NCBI GenBank assembly: GCA_934876235.1
Contig: CAKXKM010000005.1
Location: forward strand, 1-49,545
Direction: 5' to 3'
Length of the DNA: 49,545 bases
Source: Collinsella sp. AF02-46-1
Lineage (GTDB): Bacteria; Actinomycetota; Coriobacteriia; Coriobacteriales; Coriobacteriaceae
Positions 8,815 through 16,940 of this stretch are shown one piece after another (the stretch's first letter is position 1; the number at the start of each line of letters is the position of its first letter). The position numbers were made by a program, and so were the translations under genes. Below the pieces are notes generated by a model. That model ran no database searches and was not told where the DNA came from. It saw nothing but the letters and a program-made list of their open reading frames with translations.

Positions 8815-9663
8815 ATGCCAAGCTGGAACATTCATATCGCTCAGACGGAGCGTTTGCTGGAGCGCACCGGCGCGCTTGCCAATAGCGTGCGCGACCGCAA
8901 TGCCTTTTTGTTTGGCTGCGTGGTTCCGGATATCTTCGTGGGCTATATGGTCCCTGGTATCGCTGATCCCATTCCGTATCGCATTACGCACTTTGCAAAC
9001 CCCGAGCCTATCCCTAAGCCGCGCGAGCACGAGTTCTGGGATACCTATGTGGCGCCGCTGCTCAAAGGGGCGTCTGTTGGTACGCCGGCTGCCGCGACCT
9101 CGATCGCCGAGGAGCGCGAGCGACTCAATCGGGTGCATTATCCCCAACGCTACAAGGACGCCGAGCCGGTTGCCGGTCCCGGTGCTAGCGAGCTTTCGCT
9201 CGCGCCCGGTGACGTGGCGCAGTCGCTGCTCGATTTGACGCTGGGCGTCTGGTCGCATCTGGTGGCGGATACCGTATGGAATACGCGCGTGAATCAGTAC
9301 CTGGAGGCGCACGGCGGCAAGCCGTGCGAGGAATTCCGCATTAAAAAGCAAGGCGACTTTGACTGGTTTGGCAAGACGCTCGGCATTGTTTCGATTCCGC
9401 GCGCGACCGATCGCCTGTATACTGCGGCGACGCGTTTTGGGCAGTATCCCATCCATAAGGAGTATGTGCTCAAGACCATTGGCGTTATGCACGAGATTGT
9501 ACGCGAAAACCCCGGCGAGCCCGATCATCCGCCGTATCGCCTGCTAACCGAGGAGTTTTTCGATGCAACGTTTACCGAGGTCATCGAGCTAACCGAGGCG
9601 GGATTTGCCGCCCGCGTCGCATCACCCGGTGTTCCTGCTCTGCCCCTGATCGCTAGCTGCTAG
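8815..9663 (+). CDS. Zinc-dependent phospholipase C-like family protein
   Basis: The 282-residue protein resembles the zinc-dependent phospholipase C / S1-P1-nuclease-like family common in Actinobacteria and Firmicutes. It has an N-terminal PSWNIHIAQ segment, an Asp/His-rich core (GCVVPDIFVGY, ITHFAN) and a central region with GVWSHLVADTVWN, which carries plausible metal ligands. There is no signal peptide, so it is probably intracellular. ATG 8815 has GGGGGTGG upstream; an alternative ATG lies at 8803. A -10 TATAGT at 8784-8789 suggests its own promoter. Family membership is moderate confidence; the substrate is unknown. Confidence 0.7.
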   Translation: MPSWNIHIAQTERLLERTGALANSVRDRNAFLFGCVVPDIFVGYMVPGIADPIPYRITHFANPEPIPKPREHEFWDTYVAPLLKGASVGTPAAATSIAEERERLNRVHYPQRYKDAEPVAGPGASELSLAPGDVAQSLLDLTLGVWSHLVADTVWNTRVNQYLEAHGGKPCEEFRIKKQGDFDWFGKTLGIVSIPRATDRLYTAATRFGQYPIHKEYVLKTIGVMHEIVRENPGEPDHPPYRLLTEEFFDATFTEVIELTEAGFAARVASPGVPALPLIASC

Positions 9664-9810
9664 CTGGCCGGCCCGGCAGTGAACAGCTCATCCCAATCGA
9701 CCAACAGCTCCCGTCGCAGGGCGTAAACACGGCAAACGAGCTGCACATTTCATAGCATGCCATAAGTAGCTGGTTGCGTGTCATGTCGTGCGGGAGGCAT
9801 CGACGCACAG

Positions 9811-9844
9811 AAAAAGGGCCCGGAAGGCGAAGCCTTCCGGGCCC
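9811..9844 (-). terminator. Intrinsic terminator of pyk
   Basis: A perfect 13-bp GC-rich stem (9816-9828 with 9832-9844), loop GAA, followed on the minus strand by five T residues. It lies 32 bp past the pyk stop. Confidence 0.95.
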
Positions 9845-9875
9845 TTTGCAATGCAAGCATGCTTGCAAGTGCGAT

Positions 9876-11336
9876 TTAGCGCACCTGAGCGACGTAAGCG
9901 ACGTTGGTCGAGGAGACCTTGTCCTCGAGCTGAACACTCATGCGGGGATCGCCGGCGGTAGCGACGGTCAGATCGCCGGCCTCGACGTAGCCGAGCTCCT
10001 TAGCGGTCTCGATCGCCTTGACGATCGTGCCGTTGACGGTGCCCTGGGTAATCTCGGCCTGGTGCGGGATAACGCCCCAGTACATGATCATCTGCTGGAC
10101 GGCCCACTCGTGGCGGGAGAACGCGCAGATCGGCATGTTGGGACGGAAGTGCGAGATCAGGCGTGCGGTACGACCGGTGGTCGTCGGCACGGTGATGCAC
10201 TTGGCGCCAACGGTGGTGGCCATGTTCACAGCGGACATACCCACAACGTTGTTGACGACGCGGGTGCCGTGAGCGTCGGCCGGAACCTCGAGCGGAGCGT
10301 GGGCCGGGAGGTACTTCTCGGTCTCGAGAGCAATGCTGGCCTGCATCTTAACGGCCTCGACCGGGTACTTACCGGCAGCGGACTCGCCAGAGAGCATAAC
10401 GGCGTCGGTGCCGTCGTAGATGGCGTTAGCAACGTCGGCAACCTCGGCGCGCGTCGGGCGCGGGTTCTGCTGCATGGAGTCGAGCATCTGCGTAGCGGTG
10501 ATAACGGGCTTGTAGGCCGCGTTGCACTTGGCGATGATCTCCTTCTGGATGTGCGGAACGAGCTCGGGCTTGATCTCGATACCCAGGTCGCCACGGGCGA
10601 CCATGATGCCGTCGGAAGCCTCGAGGATCTCGTCGAAGTTCTCGACGCCCAGGGCGCACTCGATCTTCGGGAAGATCGTCACGTGCTCGCCACCGTTCTC
10701 GCGGCAAAGCTTGCGGATGCCGCGGACGGACTCGCCGTCACGGATGAAGGAAGCGGCGATGTAGTCGATGTTCTCGGTCAGGCCAAAGAGGATGTCCTGA
10801 CGATCGCGCTCGGTGATGGCGGGCAGCGAGATGTTGACGTTGGGCATGTTGACGCCCTTGCGCTCGCCGATCAGGCCGTCGTTCTTAACGACGCAGGTCA
10901 TGTCCTGGCCGCTGACGGACTCGACCTCGAGGGCAACCAGGCCGTCATCGATCAGGATGAGGGAGCCCTTCTCGACCTCGGAAGGCAGAGCCAGGTAGTC
11001 GAGGGAGATGTGCTCAGCGGTGCCGTGGAAATCCTCGGACGTGGGCTGAGCGGTGACGACGATCTTATCGCCGGTCTTGACGGCAACCTTCTTGCCGTCG
11101 ACCAGAAGGCCGGTGCGGACCTCGGGGCCCTTGGTGTCGAGCAGGATGCCGACAGGCAGACCGAGCTCCTTGGAAATACGGCGGACGCGCTCGATGCGAC
11201 CGTGGTGCTCGTCGTAGGAGCCGTGCGAGAAGTTAAAACGGGCGACGTTCATGCCCGCCTTGATCATCTCGCGGATGGTCTCGTCGCTATCGCAGGCGGG
11301 ACCCATGGTGCATACAATCTTAGTGCGCTTGTACAT
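9876..11336 (-). CDS. pyk: Pyruvate kinase
   Basis: Glycolytic enzyme converting phosphoenolpyruvate and ADP to pyruvate and ATP. The 486-residue protein begins MYKRTKIVCTMGPA and carries the conserved NVARFNFSHG segment. It also has the Mg2+/catalytic region with TKGPEVRTG, the K-containing FPKIE motif, MVARGDLGIE and the TATQMLDSM substrate loop. Length matches pyruvate kinases that lack the extra C-terminal PEP-utiliser domain. It stands alone between its terminator and a minus-strand -10 (TATAAT, 11400-11405). Confidence 0.98.
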   Translation of the reverse strand: MYKRTKIVCTMGPACDSDETIREMIKAGMNVARFNFSHGSYDEHHGRIERVRRISKELGLPVGILLDTKGPEVRTGLLVDGKKVAVKTGDKIVVTAQPTSEDFHGTAEHISLDYLALPSEVEKGSLILIDDGLVALEVESVSGQDMTCVVKNDGLIGERKGVNMPNVNISLPAITERDRQDILFGLTENIDYIAASFIRDGESVRGIRKLCRENGGEHVTIFPKIECALGVENFDEILEASDGIMVARGDLGIEIKPELVPHIQKEIIAKCNAAYKPVITATQMLDSMQQNPRPTRAEVADVANAIYDGTDAVMLSGESAAGKYPVEAVKMQASIALETEKYLPAHAPLEVPADAHGTRVVNNVVGMSAVNMATTVGAKCITVPTTTGRTARLISHFRPNMPICAFSRHEWAVQQMIMYWGVIPHQAEITQGTVNGTIVKAIETAKELGYVEAGDLTVATAGDPRMSVQLEDKVSSTNVAYVAQVR

Positions 11337-11399
11337 TCAGACCTCCATCTGACATCGTCTTGCGCTGATAGATAAACCATAAGAAATAAAACCGAGATG

Positions 11400-11405
11400 A
11401 TTATA
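11400..11405 (-). promoter_or_regulatory. Probable -10 element of pyk
   Basis: Minus-strand TATAAT, 64 bp upstream of the pyk ATG, in a markedly AT-rich stretch. No convincing -35 is visible. The region 11406-11630 is unusually AT-rich for this genome and contains no supportable gene on either strand. Confidence 0.5.
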
Positions 11406-11630
11406 ACGAAATGCCGACCGAATACCCCAAAAAATCGACCGTATGCCGAAATGGAAGTTCATTTTTTGCGGGAAAAACGGTATATGAAAAATCTTTACCA
11501 ACCACTCCAACCGCTGCTATCTGGGAGATATGTCAGTTTGGCGATGTGCCGAAGAAAAAACGTTTTACCAATGTTGAGCATCACACGGTCTGCACCGTTG
11601 CGTGCGGACCATATTTCCAAACCGATTGTT

Positions 11631-11769
11631 TTGGCTAGACGCGTCGCTTTGGGGTACCATAGCTCCACTATCAACTGCCGCTCAGCACGGCAGCCTTGAT
11701 GAGCCCTTGCCCTTCTCCTGGGAATTATGATCGGGCATCAATCTGCTGAGTGGCCCGAATCCCAGGAGG
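11631..11769 (+). promoter_or_regulatory. Structured 5' leader of the calcium ATPase (candidate riboregulator)
   Basis: A promoter TTGGCT (11631) - 18 bp - TACCAT (11655-11660) would start transcription just before a hairpin. Hairpin 1 pairs ATCAACTGCCG with CGGCAG..TTGAT (11670-11700) and has loop CTCAGCA (11681-11687). Hairpin 2 pairs 11715-11725 with 11758-11768 and TCGGGC (11731) with GCCCGA (11753), and includes the Shine-Dalgarno AGGAGG (11764-11769). Its loop has TGCTGAG (11744-11750), the exact complement of loop 1. An alternative helix, TTGATG(A)GCCC (11696-11706) with GGGCATCAA (11733-11741), would break both hairpins. This suggests ligand- or ion-dependent control of translation. 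Confidence 0.65.
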
Positions 11770-11778
11770 GGACTCTAT

Positions 11779-14460
11779 ATGCAAAAGGAATACCTGTCCG
11801 CCGCGGCGGAGGTGCTCAGCGACCAAGGTGTCGATGAGAACCTCGGCCTGAGCAACGACGAGGCGTCTTCGCGCCTCGCCAAGACAGGCCCTAACAAGCT
11901 CGAGGAAGCCGAGAAGACACCGCTGTGGAAGCGTTTCTTTGAGCAGATGGCCGACCCCATGGTCATCATGCTGATCGTTGCCGCCGTCATCAGTGCGCTC
12001 ACGGGCATGGTCAAGGGCGAGCCCGACTTTGCCGATGTTGCCATCATCATGTTCGTCGTTATCGTCAACTCGGTGCTGGGCGTGGTCCAGGAAGCCAAGA
12101 GCGAGGAGGCCCTCGAGGCCCTGCAGGAGATGAGTGCGGCGCAGTCCAAGGTGCTGCGCGACGGCAAGCTCGTGCACCTGCCGAGCGCCGAGCTCGTGCC
12201 CGGCGACGTGATCATGCTCGAGGCGGGCGACTCCGTCCCGGCCGACTGCCGCGTGCTCGAGAGCGCCACGATGAAGATCGAAGAGGCCGCGCTCACCGGC
12301 GAGTCCGTGCCCGTAGAGAAGCACGCCAACGTGATCGAGCTCGCCGCGGGCACCGATGACGTGCCGCTCGGCGACCGTAAGAACATGTGCTATATGGGCT
12401 CCACCGTCGTGTACGGCCGTGGTCGCGCCGTCGTGGTCGGCACCGGCATGAACACCGAGATGGGCAAGATCGCCGGCGCCCTGGCCGAGGCCAAGGAAGA
12501 GCTCACGCCGCTGCAGGTGAAGCTCGCCGAGCTCAGCCGCATCCTCACCATCATGGTGATCGTCATCTGCGTCGTGATCTTTGGCGTTGACATCCTCCGC
12601 CACGGCGTGGGCAACGTCCTTACCGATCCGACTGCCCTGCTCGACACCTTTATGGTTGCCGTCTCGCTCGCCGTCGCCGCCATCCCCGAGGGCCTGGTTG
12701 CCGTCGTGACCATCGTCCTTTCGCTTGGCGTGACCAAGATGGCTAAGCGCCAGGCGATTATCCGCAAGCTCTCTGCTGTCGAGACCCTTGGCTGCACACA
12801 GACCATCTGCTCCGACAAGACCGGTACCCTTACCCAGAACAAGATGACCGTCGTCAAGCACGAGCTCGCTGCGCCCAAGGAGAAGTTCCTGGCCGGCATG
12901 GCGCTGTGCTCCGATGCTCAGTGGGACGAGGAGCTGGGCGAGGCCGTGGGTGAGCCGACTGAGTGCGCGCTTGTCAACGACGCCGGCAAGGCGGGCCTCA
13001 CTGGCCTGACTGCCGAGCATCCGCGCGTGGGCGAGGCCCCGTTTGACTCGGGCCGCAAGATGATGTCCGTGGTCGTCGAGACCCTTGACGGCGAGTATGA
13101 GCAGTACACCAAGGGCGCGCCCGACGTGGTGATCGGCCTGTGCACCCATATCTACGAGGGCGATAAGGTCGTCCCCCTGACCGAGGAGCGTCGTGCCGAG
13201 CTCGTGGCCGCCAACAAGGCCATGGCCGACGAGGCCCTGCGCGTGCTGGCGCTGGCAAGCCGCACCTACACCGAGGTCCCGAGCGACTGCAGCCCCGCTG
13301 CGCTCGAGCACGACCTGGTCTTCTGCGGCCTGTCCGGCATGATTGACCCGGTTCGTCCCGAGGTCGCCGAAGCCATCCGCGAGGCCCACGACGCTGGCAT
13401 TCGCACCGTCATGATCACGGGCGACCACATCGACACCGCCGTGGCCATCGCCAAGCAGCTGGGCATCGTCACTGATCGCAGCCATGCCATCACCGGTGCC
13501 GACCTCGATCGCATGAGCGACGAGGAACTCGACGCGCACATCGAGGACTACGGCGTGTACGCCCGCGTCCAGCCCGAGCACAAGACACGCATCGTCGAGG
13601 CTTGGAAGTCGCGCGACCAGATCGTGGCCATGACGGGCGATGGCGTCAACGACGCCCCGTCCATCAAGCGCGCCGACATCGGCGTTGGTATGGGCATCAC
13701 CGGTACCGATGTCACCAAGAACGTCGCCGACATGGTGCTTGCCGACGACAATTTCGCCACCATCATCGGTGCCTGCGAAGAGGGCCGTCGCATCTACGAC
13801 AACATCCGCAAGGTCATCCAGTTCCTGCTTTCGGCTAACCTTGCCGAGGTCTTCTCGGTGTTTATCGCCACGCTCATCGGCTTTACCATCTTCCAGCCGG
13901 TGCAGCTGCTGTGGGTGAACCTGGTCACCGACTGCTTCCCCGCGCTCGCGTTGGGCATGGAGGACGCCGAGGGCGACATCATGAAGCGCAAGCCGCGCAA
14001 CGCCAAGGACGGTGTCTTTGCCGGACATATGGGCCTGGACTGTGTGGTCCAGGGCCTTATCATCACCGTGCTGGTGCTGGCGAGCTTCTTTGTGGGCGTG
14101 TACTTTGACATGGGCTACATCCACATCGCCGATATGATCGCCGGCAATGCCGACGAGGAAGGCGTGATGATGGCGTTCATCACGCTCAACATGGTCGAGA
14201 TTTTCCACTGCTTCAATATGCGCAGCCGTCGTGCGTCGCTGTTCACCATGAAGAAGCAGAACAAGTGGCTGTGGGCTTCCGCCGCGCTGGCACTGGTGCT
14301 GACGGTGATCGTAACCGTGCAGCCGACGCTTGCCGAGATGTTCTTTGGCCCCGTGACGCTTGAGCTCAAGGGCGTTGTCGCTGCCCTGGGCCTGGCCTTC
14401 CTGATCATCCCGCTGATGGAGATCTACAAGGCGATCATGCGCGCGGTCGAGAAGGAGTAA
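11779..14460 (+). CDS. P2-type calcium-transporting ATPase
   Basis: Cation pump of the plasma membrane, most like SERCA/PacL-type Ca2+ exporters. The 893-residue protein has the N-terminal cation ATPase domain, paired helices near 60-100, the actuator motif TGES (about 175) and the M4 motif IPEGL. The phosphorylation site DKTGTLT has its aspartate at 346. The hinge GDGVNDAP (around residue 620), M6 motif NLVTD, and C-terminal helices complete the P2 layout. ATG 11779 follows AGGAGG, which is sequestered in the leader hairpin. Ca2+ is the likely substrate from M4/M6 motifs; Mn2+ or another cation is possible. Confidence 0.9.
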   Translation: MQKEYLSAAAEVLSDQGVDENLGLSNDEASSRLAKTGPNKLEEAEKTPLWKRFFEQMADPMVIMLIVAAVISALTGMVKGEPDFADVAIIMFVVIVNSVLGVVQEAKSEEALEALQEMSAAQSKVLRDGKLVHLPSAELVPGDVIMLEAGDSVPADCRVLESATMKIEEAALTGESVPVEKHANVIELAAGTDDVPLGDRKNMCYMGSTVVYGRGRAVVVGTGMNTEMGKIAGALAEAKEELTPLQVKLAELSRILTIMVIVICVVIFGVDILRHGVGNVLTDPTALLDTFMVAVSLAVAAIPEGLVAVVTIVLSLGVTKMAKRQAIIRKLSAVETLGCTQTICSDKTGTLTQNKMTVVKHELAAPKEKFLAGMALCSDAQWDEELGEAVGEPTECALVNDAGKAGLTGLTAEHPRVGEAPFDSGRKMMSVVVETLDGEYEQYTKGAPDVVIGLCTHIYEGDKVVPLTEERRAELVAANKAMADEALRVLALASRTYTEVPSDCSPAALEHDLVFCGLSGMIDPVRPEVAEAIREAHDAGIRTVMITGDHIDTAVAIAKQLGIVTDRSHAITGADLDRMSDEELDAHIEDYGVYARVQPEHKTRIVEAWKSRDQIVAMTGDGVNDAPSIKRADIGVGMGITGTDVTKNVADMVLADDNFATIIGACEEGRRIYDNIRKVIQFLLSANLAEVFSVFIATLIGFTIFQPVQLLWVNLVTDCFPALALGMEDAEGDIMKRKPRNAKDGVFAGHMGLDCVVQGLIITVLVLASFFVGVYFDMGYIHIADMIAGNADEEGVMMAFITLNMVEIFHCFNMRSRRASLFTMKKQNKWLWASAALALVLTVIVTVQPTLAEMFFGPVTLELKGVVAALGLAFLIIPLMEIYKAIMRAVEKE

Positions 14461-14472
14461 GTTAACCTGTCC

Positions 14473-14561
14473 GGGCCCGCCCCTGCGTGTTTTCTTCTTC
14501 GCTGGTCCTCGTGCTTCGCGCTGCGGGATCGCTCAGAAGAAAACACTCCCGGGGTGGGCCC
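14473..14561. repeat. Large palindromic intergenic element after the calcium ATPase
   Basis: An outer 11-bp stem (14473-14483 with 14551-14561, one G-U) and an inner perfect 12-bp stem GTGTTTTCTTCT/AGAAGAAAACAC (14487-14498 with 14535-14546) enclose a smaller hairpin. The design matches the element at 5710: GC outer stem, small asymmetric loop, T-rich/A-rich second stem. The left flank is GTTAACCTGTCC directly after the ATPase stop. Confidence 0.75.
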
Positions 14562-14796
14562 TACGGTATCCTTACTGGCTTTTCTCCCGCGCGGATGAAA
14601 AAGGGCTGAGGGAAAGAAGGTGAGCGGCCGAGCAATTGCTCGGTCGCTCGTTTTGAATAAAGGATGTGCCCTTTGGAAACCCCTCTCGGCGGGCGGGCCC
14701 TGCGGTGGCGTTGCTGGCTTTTCTCCCGCGCGGATGATAAAGGGCTGAGGGAAAGTGTGTGAGTCGGTCGAGCATTTGCTCGGCCGACTCTTTTTT
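14539..14796 (+). repeat. Tandem repeat of about 135 bp with two terminator-like hairpins
   Basis: Two direct copies (about 14539-14653 and 14676-14796) share the palindrome's right arm and the block GGCTTTTCTCCCGCGCGGAT. Both also share GGGCTGAGGGAAAG. Each copy ends in a strong hairpin followed by T residues: GAGCGGCCGAGC-AATT-loop in the first and GAGTCGGTCGAGC-ATTT-loop in the second. The hairpin stems differ in sequence but stay paired, so the structure has been conserved. The second hairpin ends in six T residues and probably terminates transcription from the ATPase before rsgA. Confidence 0.75.
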
Positions 14797-14844
14797 GTGG
14801 GAAAATACCTGCTCAGTTGTGATTTATGGTGCTGGGAGGCGCTT

Positions 14845-16029
14845 GTGGGCAAGGCTAAGGCTAAGGCGAAGAAAAAGACGACGGGGGCGCGGGCTAAGCG
14901 TGATCGTCGTCGGAAGCTCGCGACCGAGGCTCCCGCGTCTGCCGAGGAGCTGCTGGCGAGCGTGCCGGGACTCGACGCGCTGCAGGACGTTCCGGCGTTC
15001 GATGACCTGCCGGTCGATGAAGCTCAGCAGGCTGCCTTTGATGATTTCTGCGCACATGCCGAGGAGCCCGAGCAGATGCAGCTTGGCGCCGTGGTGCGCT
15101 TGGATCGTGGGTTTCCGCTGGTGGCGACTGCCGATGACACGTTTCGTGCCGAGCATGCCGTGGGATTTGCCAAGTCGCGCGGTGGGGACGAGGTCCTGCT
15201 GCCTGCCGTGGGCGATCGTGTGGCGGTGCGCCGCGCTCCCGGGCACGATATGGGCGTGATTGAATGCGTACTGCCGCGCCGTACGAGCTTTGAGCGTTGG
15301 CGCGGCCGTGCCCGCGGAGAGCGCCAGGTGCTCTGCTCCAACGTGGATAGCGTGCTAATCGTGCAGGCGCTCGGTGCCGGCGAGGTGCTGCTCGACCGTG
15401 TGGCGCGCTCGCTGGTGTTGGCGCTCGACTGCGATGCCGAGCCGGTGGTGGTGCTCACCAAGGCTGACCGCTGCGATGCCGAGGAACTCGAGCGCGATCT
15501 GGACCGCGTGCGCCGCCTGGTGGGTCCGGACGTGCGCGTGATCGTGACGTCCTCTGCCGAGGGCCGCGGCCTGGACGAGGTCCGTGCCTGCGTGCCTGCC
15601 GGGAGCTGCGCCATGATTCTGGGCGAGTCGGGTGCCGGCAAGTCGACGCTGCTCAATGCGCTGCTGGGCCACGATACGTTGGCGACCGGCGGTGTGCGCG
15701 AACGCGACGACCAGGGCCGTCACACTACCGTCGCGCGCGTGATGGTGACGCTGCCGGGCGACGCCGGCGTGATCGCCGATGCCCCGGGCCTGCGCAGCCT
15801 ACCGCTCGTGGGTCACGAGCGGGGACTGGCCCGCGCCTTCCCCGAGATTGTCGAGGCATCGCGCGCGTGCCGGTTTGGCGATTGCACGCATACCCATGAG
15901 CCGGGTTGCGCCGTTCGCGAGGCCGAGGACGCCGGGCAGATCGATAGCCTGCGTCTGGAAACGTTCCAAAACCTGGCGTTATCCATGCGCGTGAGTGCTC
16001 AAATGCTCGATCCCGATGTCCATCCGTAA
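14845..16029 (+). CDS. rsgA: Ribosome small-subunit-dependent GTPase A
   Basis: Circularly permuted GTPase that helps late maturation of the 30S ribosomal subunit. An OB-fold (about 80-160) is followed by G4 TKAD (205-208), G1 GESGAGKS (260-267), the G3-type DAPG, and a C-terminal zinc knuckle with Cys-Cys-His-Cys ligands (around 342-355). The order G4-G5-G1-G3 is the RsgA signature. The start is GTG 14845 with GGGAGG upstream; an open frame reaches back to 14755 but begins inside the preceding terminator hairpin. The N-terminal 30 residues are rich in Lys and Arg, plausibly for rRNA contact. 394 aa, slightly long for the family. Confidence 0.95.
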   Translation: MGKAKAKAKKKTTGARAKRDRRRKLATEAPASAEELLASVPGLDALQDVPAFDDLPVDEAQQAAFDDFCAHAEEPEQMQLGAVVRLDRGFPLVATADDTFRAEHAVGFAKSRGGDEVLLPAVGDRVAVRRAPGHDMGVIECVLPRRTSFERWRGRARGERQVLCSNVDSVLIVQALGAGEVLLDRVARSLVLALDCDAEPVVVLTKADRCDAEELERDLDRVRRLVGPDVRVIVTSSAEGRGLDEVRACVPAGSCAMILGESGAGKSTLLNALLGHDTLATGGVRERDDQGRHTTVARVMVTLPGDAGVIADAPGLRSLPLVGHERGLARAFPEIVEASRACRFGDCTHTHEPGCAVREAEDAGQIDSLRLETFQNLALSMRVSAQMLDPDVHP

Positions 16030-16046
16030 TTGATTTTTCCTATGAC

Positions 16047-16080
16047 AGCCGTTTCCCAACTGTTCGGGAGACGGCTTTTT
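16047..16080 (+). terminator. Intrinsic terminator of rsgA
   Basis: AGCCGT..CCC (16047-16057) pairs with GGG..ACGGCT (16066-16076), followed by a short T-run. Confidence 0.85.
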
Positions 16081-16110
16081 GCTGCGGAAAAGCCTCGAAA
16101 CATGCAGTTT

Positions 16111-16183
16111 GCTGACGTGCTGACCAAAACCTTGCCACGAGCTTGACGGGCTGGTCAGCTTTTGGTCAGCGATTGGTTTGACA
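16111..16183 (+). promoter_or_regulatory. Four GCTGAC(C) boxes and a -35 upstream of the Tad operon
   Basis: GCTGAC occurs at 16111 and GCTGACC at 16119. Their inverse GGTCAGC occurs at 16153 and 16164. The outer pair extends to a perfect 11-bp inverted repeat, GCTGACCAAAA (16119-16129) with TTTTGGTCAGC (16160-16170). A TTGACA (16178-16183) follows at promoter distance from the first gene, but the -10 is weak. Two direct and two inverted sites suggest cooperative binding of a regulator that needs to activate or repress the pilus operon. Confidence 0.6.
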
Positions 16184-16280
16184 TCGAAAACCAAGATTGC
16201 GATTGCGCCGCTTTGCACTCTGACCGCCCAGACAATGGTGGTACGGGCATTCGCCCGGCACTGCCATGAGAGGAGCGGCC

Positions 16281-16940
16281 GTGAACAAGAGCAAGCGCAT
16301 CGCCATCAGTCTGGTCGCGGGCGTGCTCGCTGCTCTGCTCTGCATGGTTTACGGCTCATCGATCCGCTCACAAGCCGAACAGGTCCAGGCTGAGACCTTG
16401 GCCAAGTACGGTGGCGATCGCGTCGAGGTATGCGTCGCGGCGCGCGATATCGATGTGGGCGAGACCCTCGATGAGACCAATGTCATAACCCAGGAGTGGC
16501 TGACGAGTCTGCTGCCGCGTGACGCGGCGACCGAGCTGCGCCAGGTGCGCGGCGACGTGACGACTTCGCGTATTCCCAAAAACGCCGTGATCTGCAATGT
16601 CTACACCAAGGTCGAGAGCCGCAAGCTCGAGGTGCCTAAGGGCAAGGTCGCCGTTTCGGTGGCGGTCGATGCCGAGCACTCGGTCGGCGGTGCTACGGGC
16701 GTGGGCAGCTACGTGGATGTGTATGTGCAAAAAGACGGCGTGACCGATCGGCTGTGCGGCGCGTACGTGATCGATACCAGTGAGGATTCCGGTGCCACGC
16801 GCGAGGGCAAGATCGAATGGGTGACGCTGGCGGCTGACCCCGAAGACGTCAAGGAACTGCTGGGAGCCTCGGGCAAGGGAACGGTCAGCTTGACGATTCC
16901 CGCCACGGCGCGCGGCAAAAAGAGCGGAGGCGACGAGTGA
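16281..16940 (+). CDS. cpaB: Tad pilus assembly protein CpaB/RcpC, SAF domain
   Basis: First gene of the Tad/Flp pilus operon. The protein (219 aa) has an N-terminal membrane anchor (about 5-25) followed by a SAF domain (EVCVAARDIDVGETLDETNV), as in CpaB/RcpC proteins. In diderms these work with the secretin; in monoderms they probably act at the outer face of the membrane or cell wall. GTG 16281 is chosen because AGGAG lies at 16271-16275; an in-frame ATG at 16266 has no suitable Shine-Dalgarno. The stop overlaps the next start (TGATG). Confidence 0.85.
   Translation: MNKSKRIAISLVAGVLAALLCMVYGSSIRSQAEQVQAETLAKYGGDRVEVCVAARDIDVGETLDETNVITQEWLTSLLPRDAATELRQVRGDVTTSRIPKNAVICNVYTKVESRKLEVPKGKVAVSVAVDAEHSVGGATGVGSYVDVYVQKDGVTDRLCGAYVIDTSEDSGATREGKIEWVTLAADPEDVKELLGASGKGTVSLTIPATARGKKSGGDE

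Noticed and set aside
11397..11699. Two overlapping short plus-strand frames upstream of the calcium ATPase
   Set aside because: No Shine-Dalgarno, no recognisable protein features, and they run through the predicted promoter and leader structure.
11725..14208. An 827-codon open frame on the minus strand opposite the calcium ATPase
   Set aside because: High GC content keeps antisense frames open. The plus-strand frame carries all P-type ATPase motifs, and the antisense protein is low-complexity (His, Asp, Gly, Leu rich) with no recognisable domain.
14461..14800. A CRISPR-like array in the repeated hairpin region
   Set aside because: Only two imperfect copies, no regular spacers, and no cas genes; the units are terminator-type hairpins.
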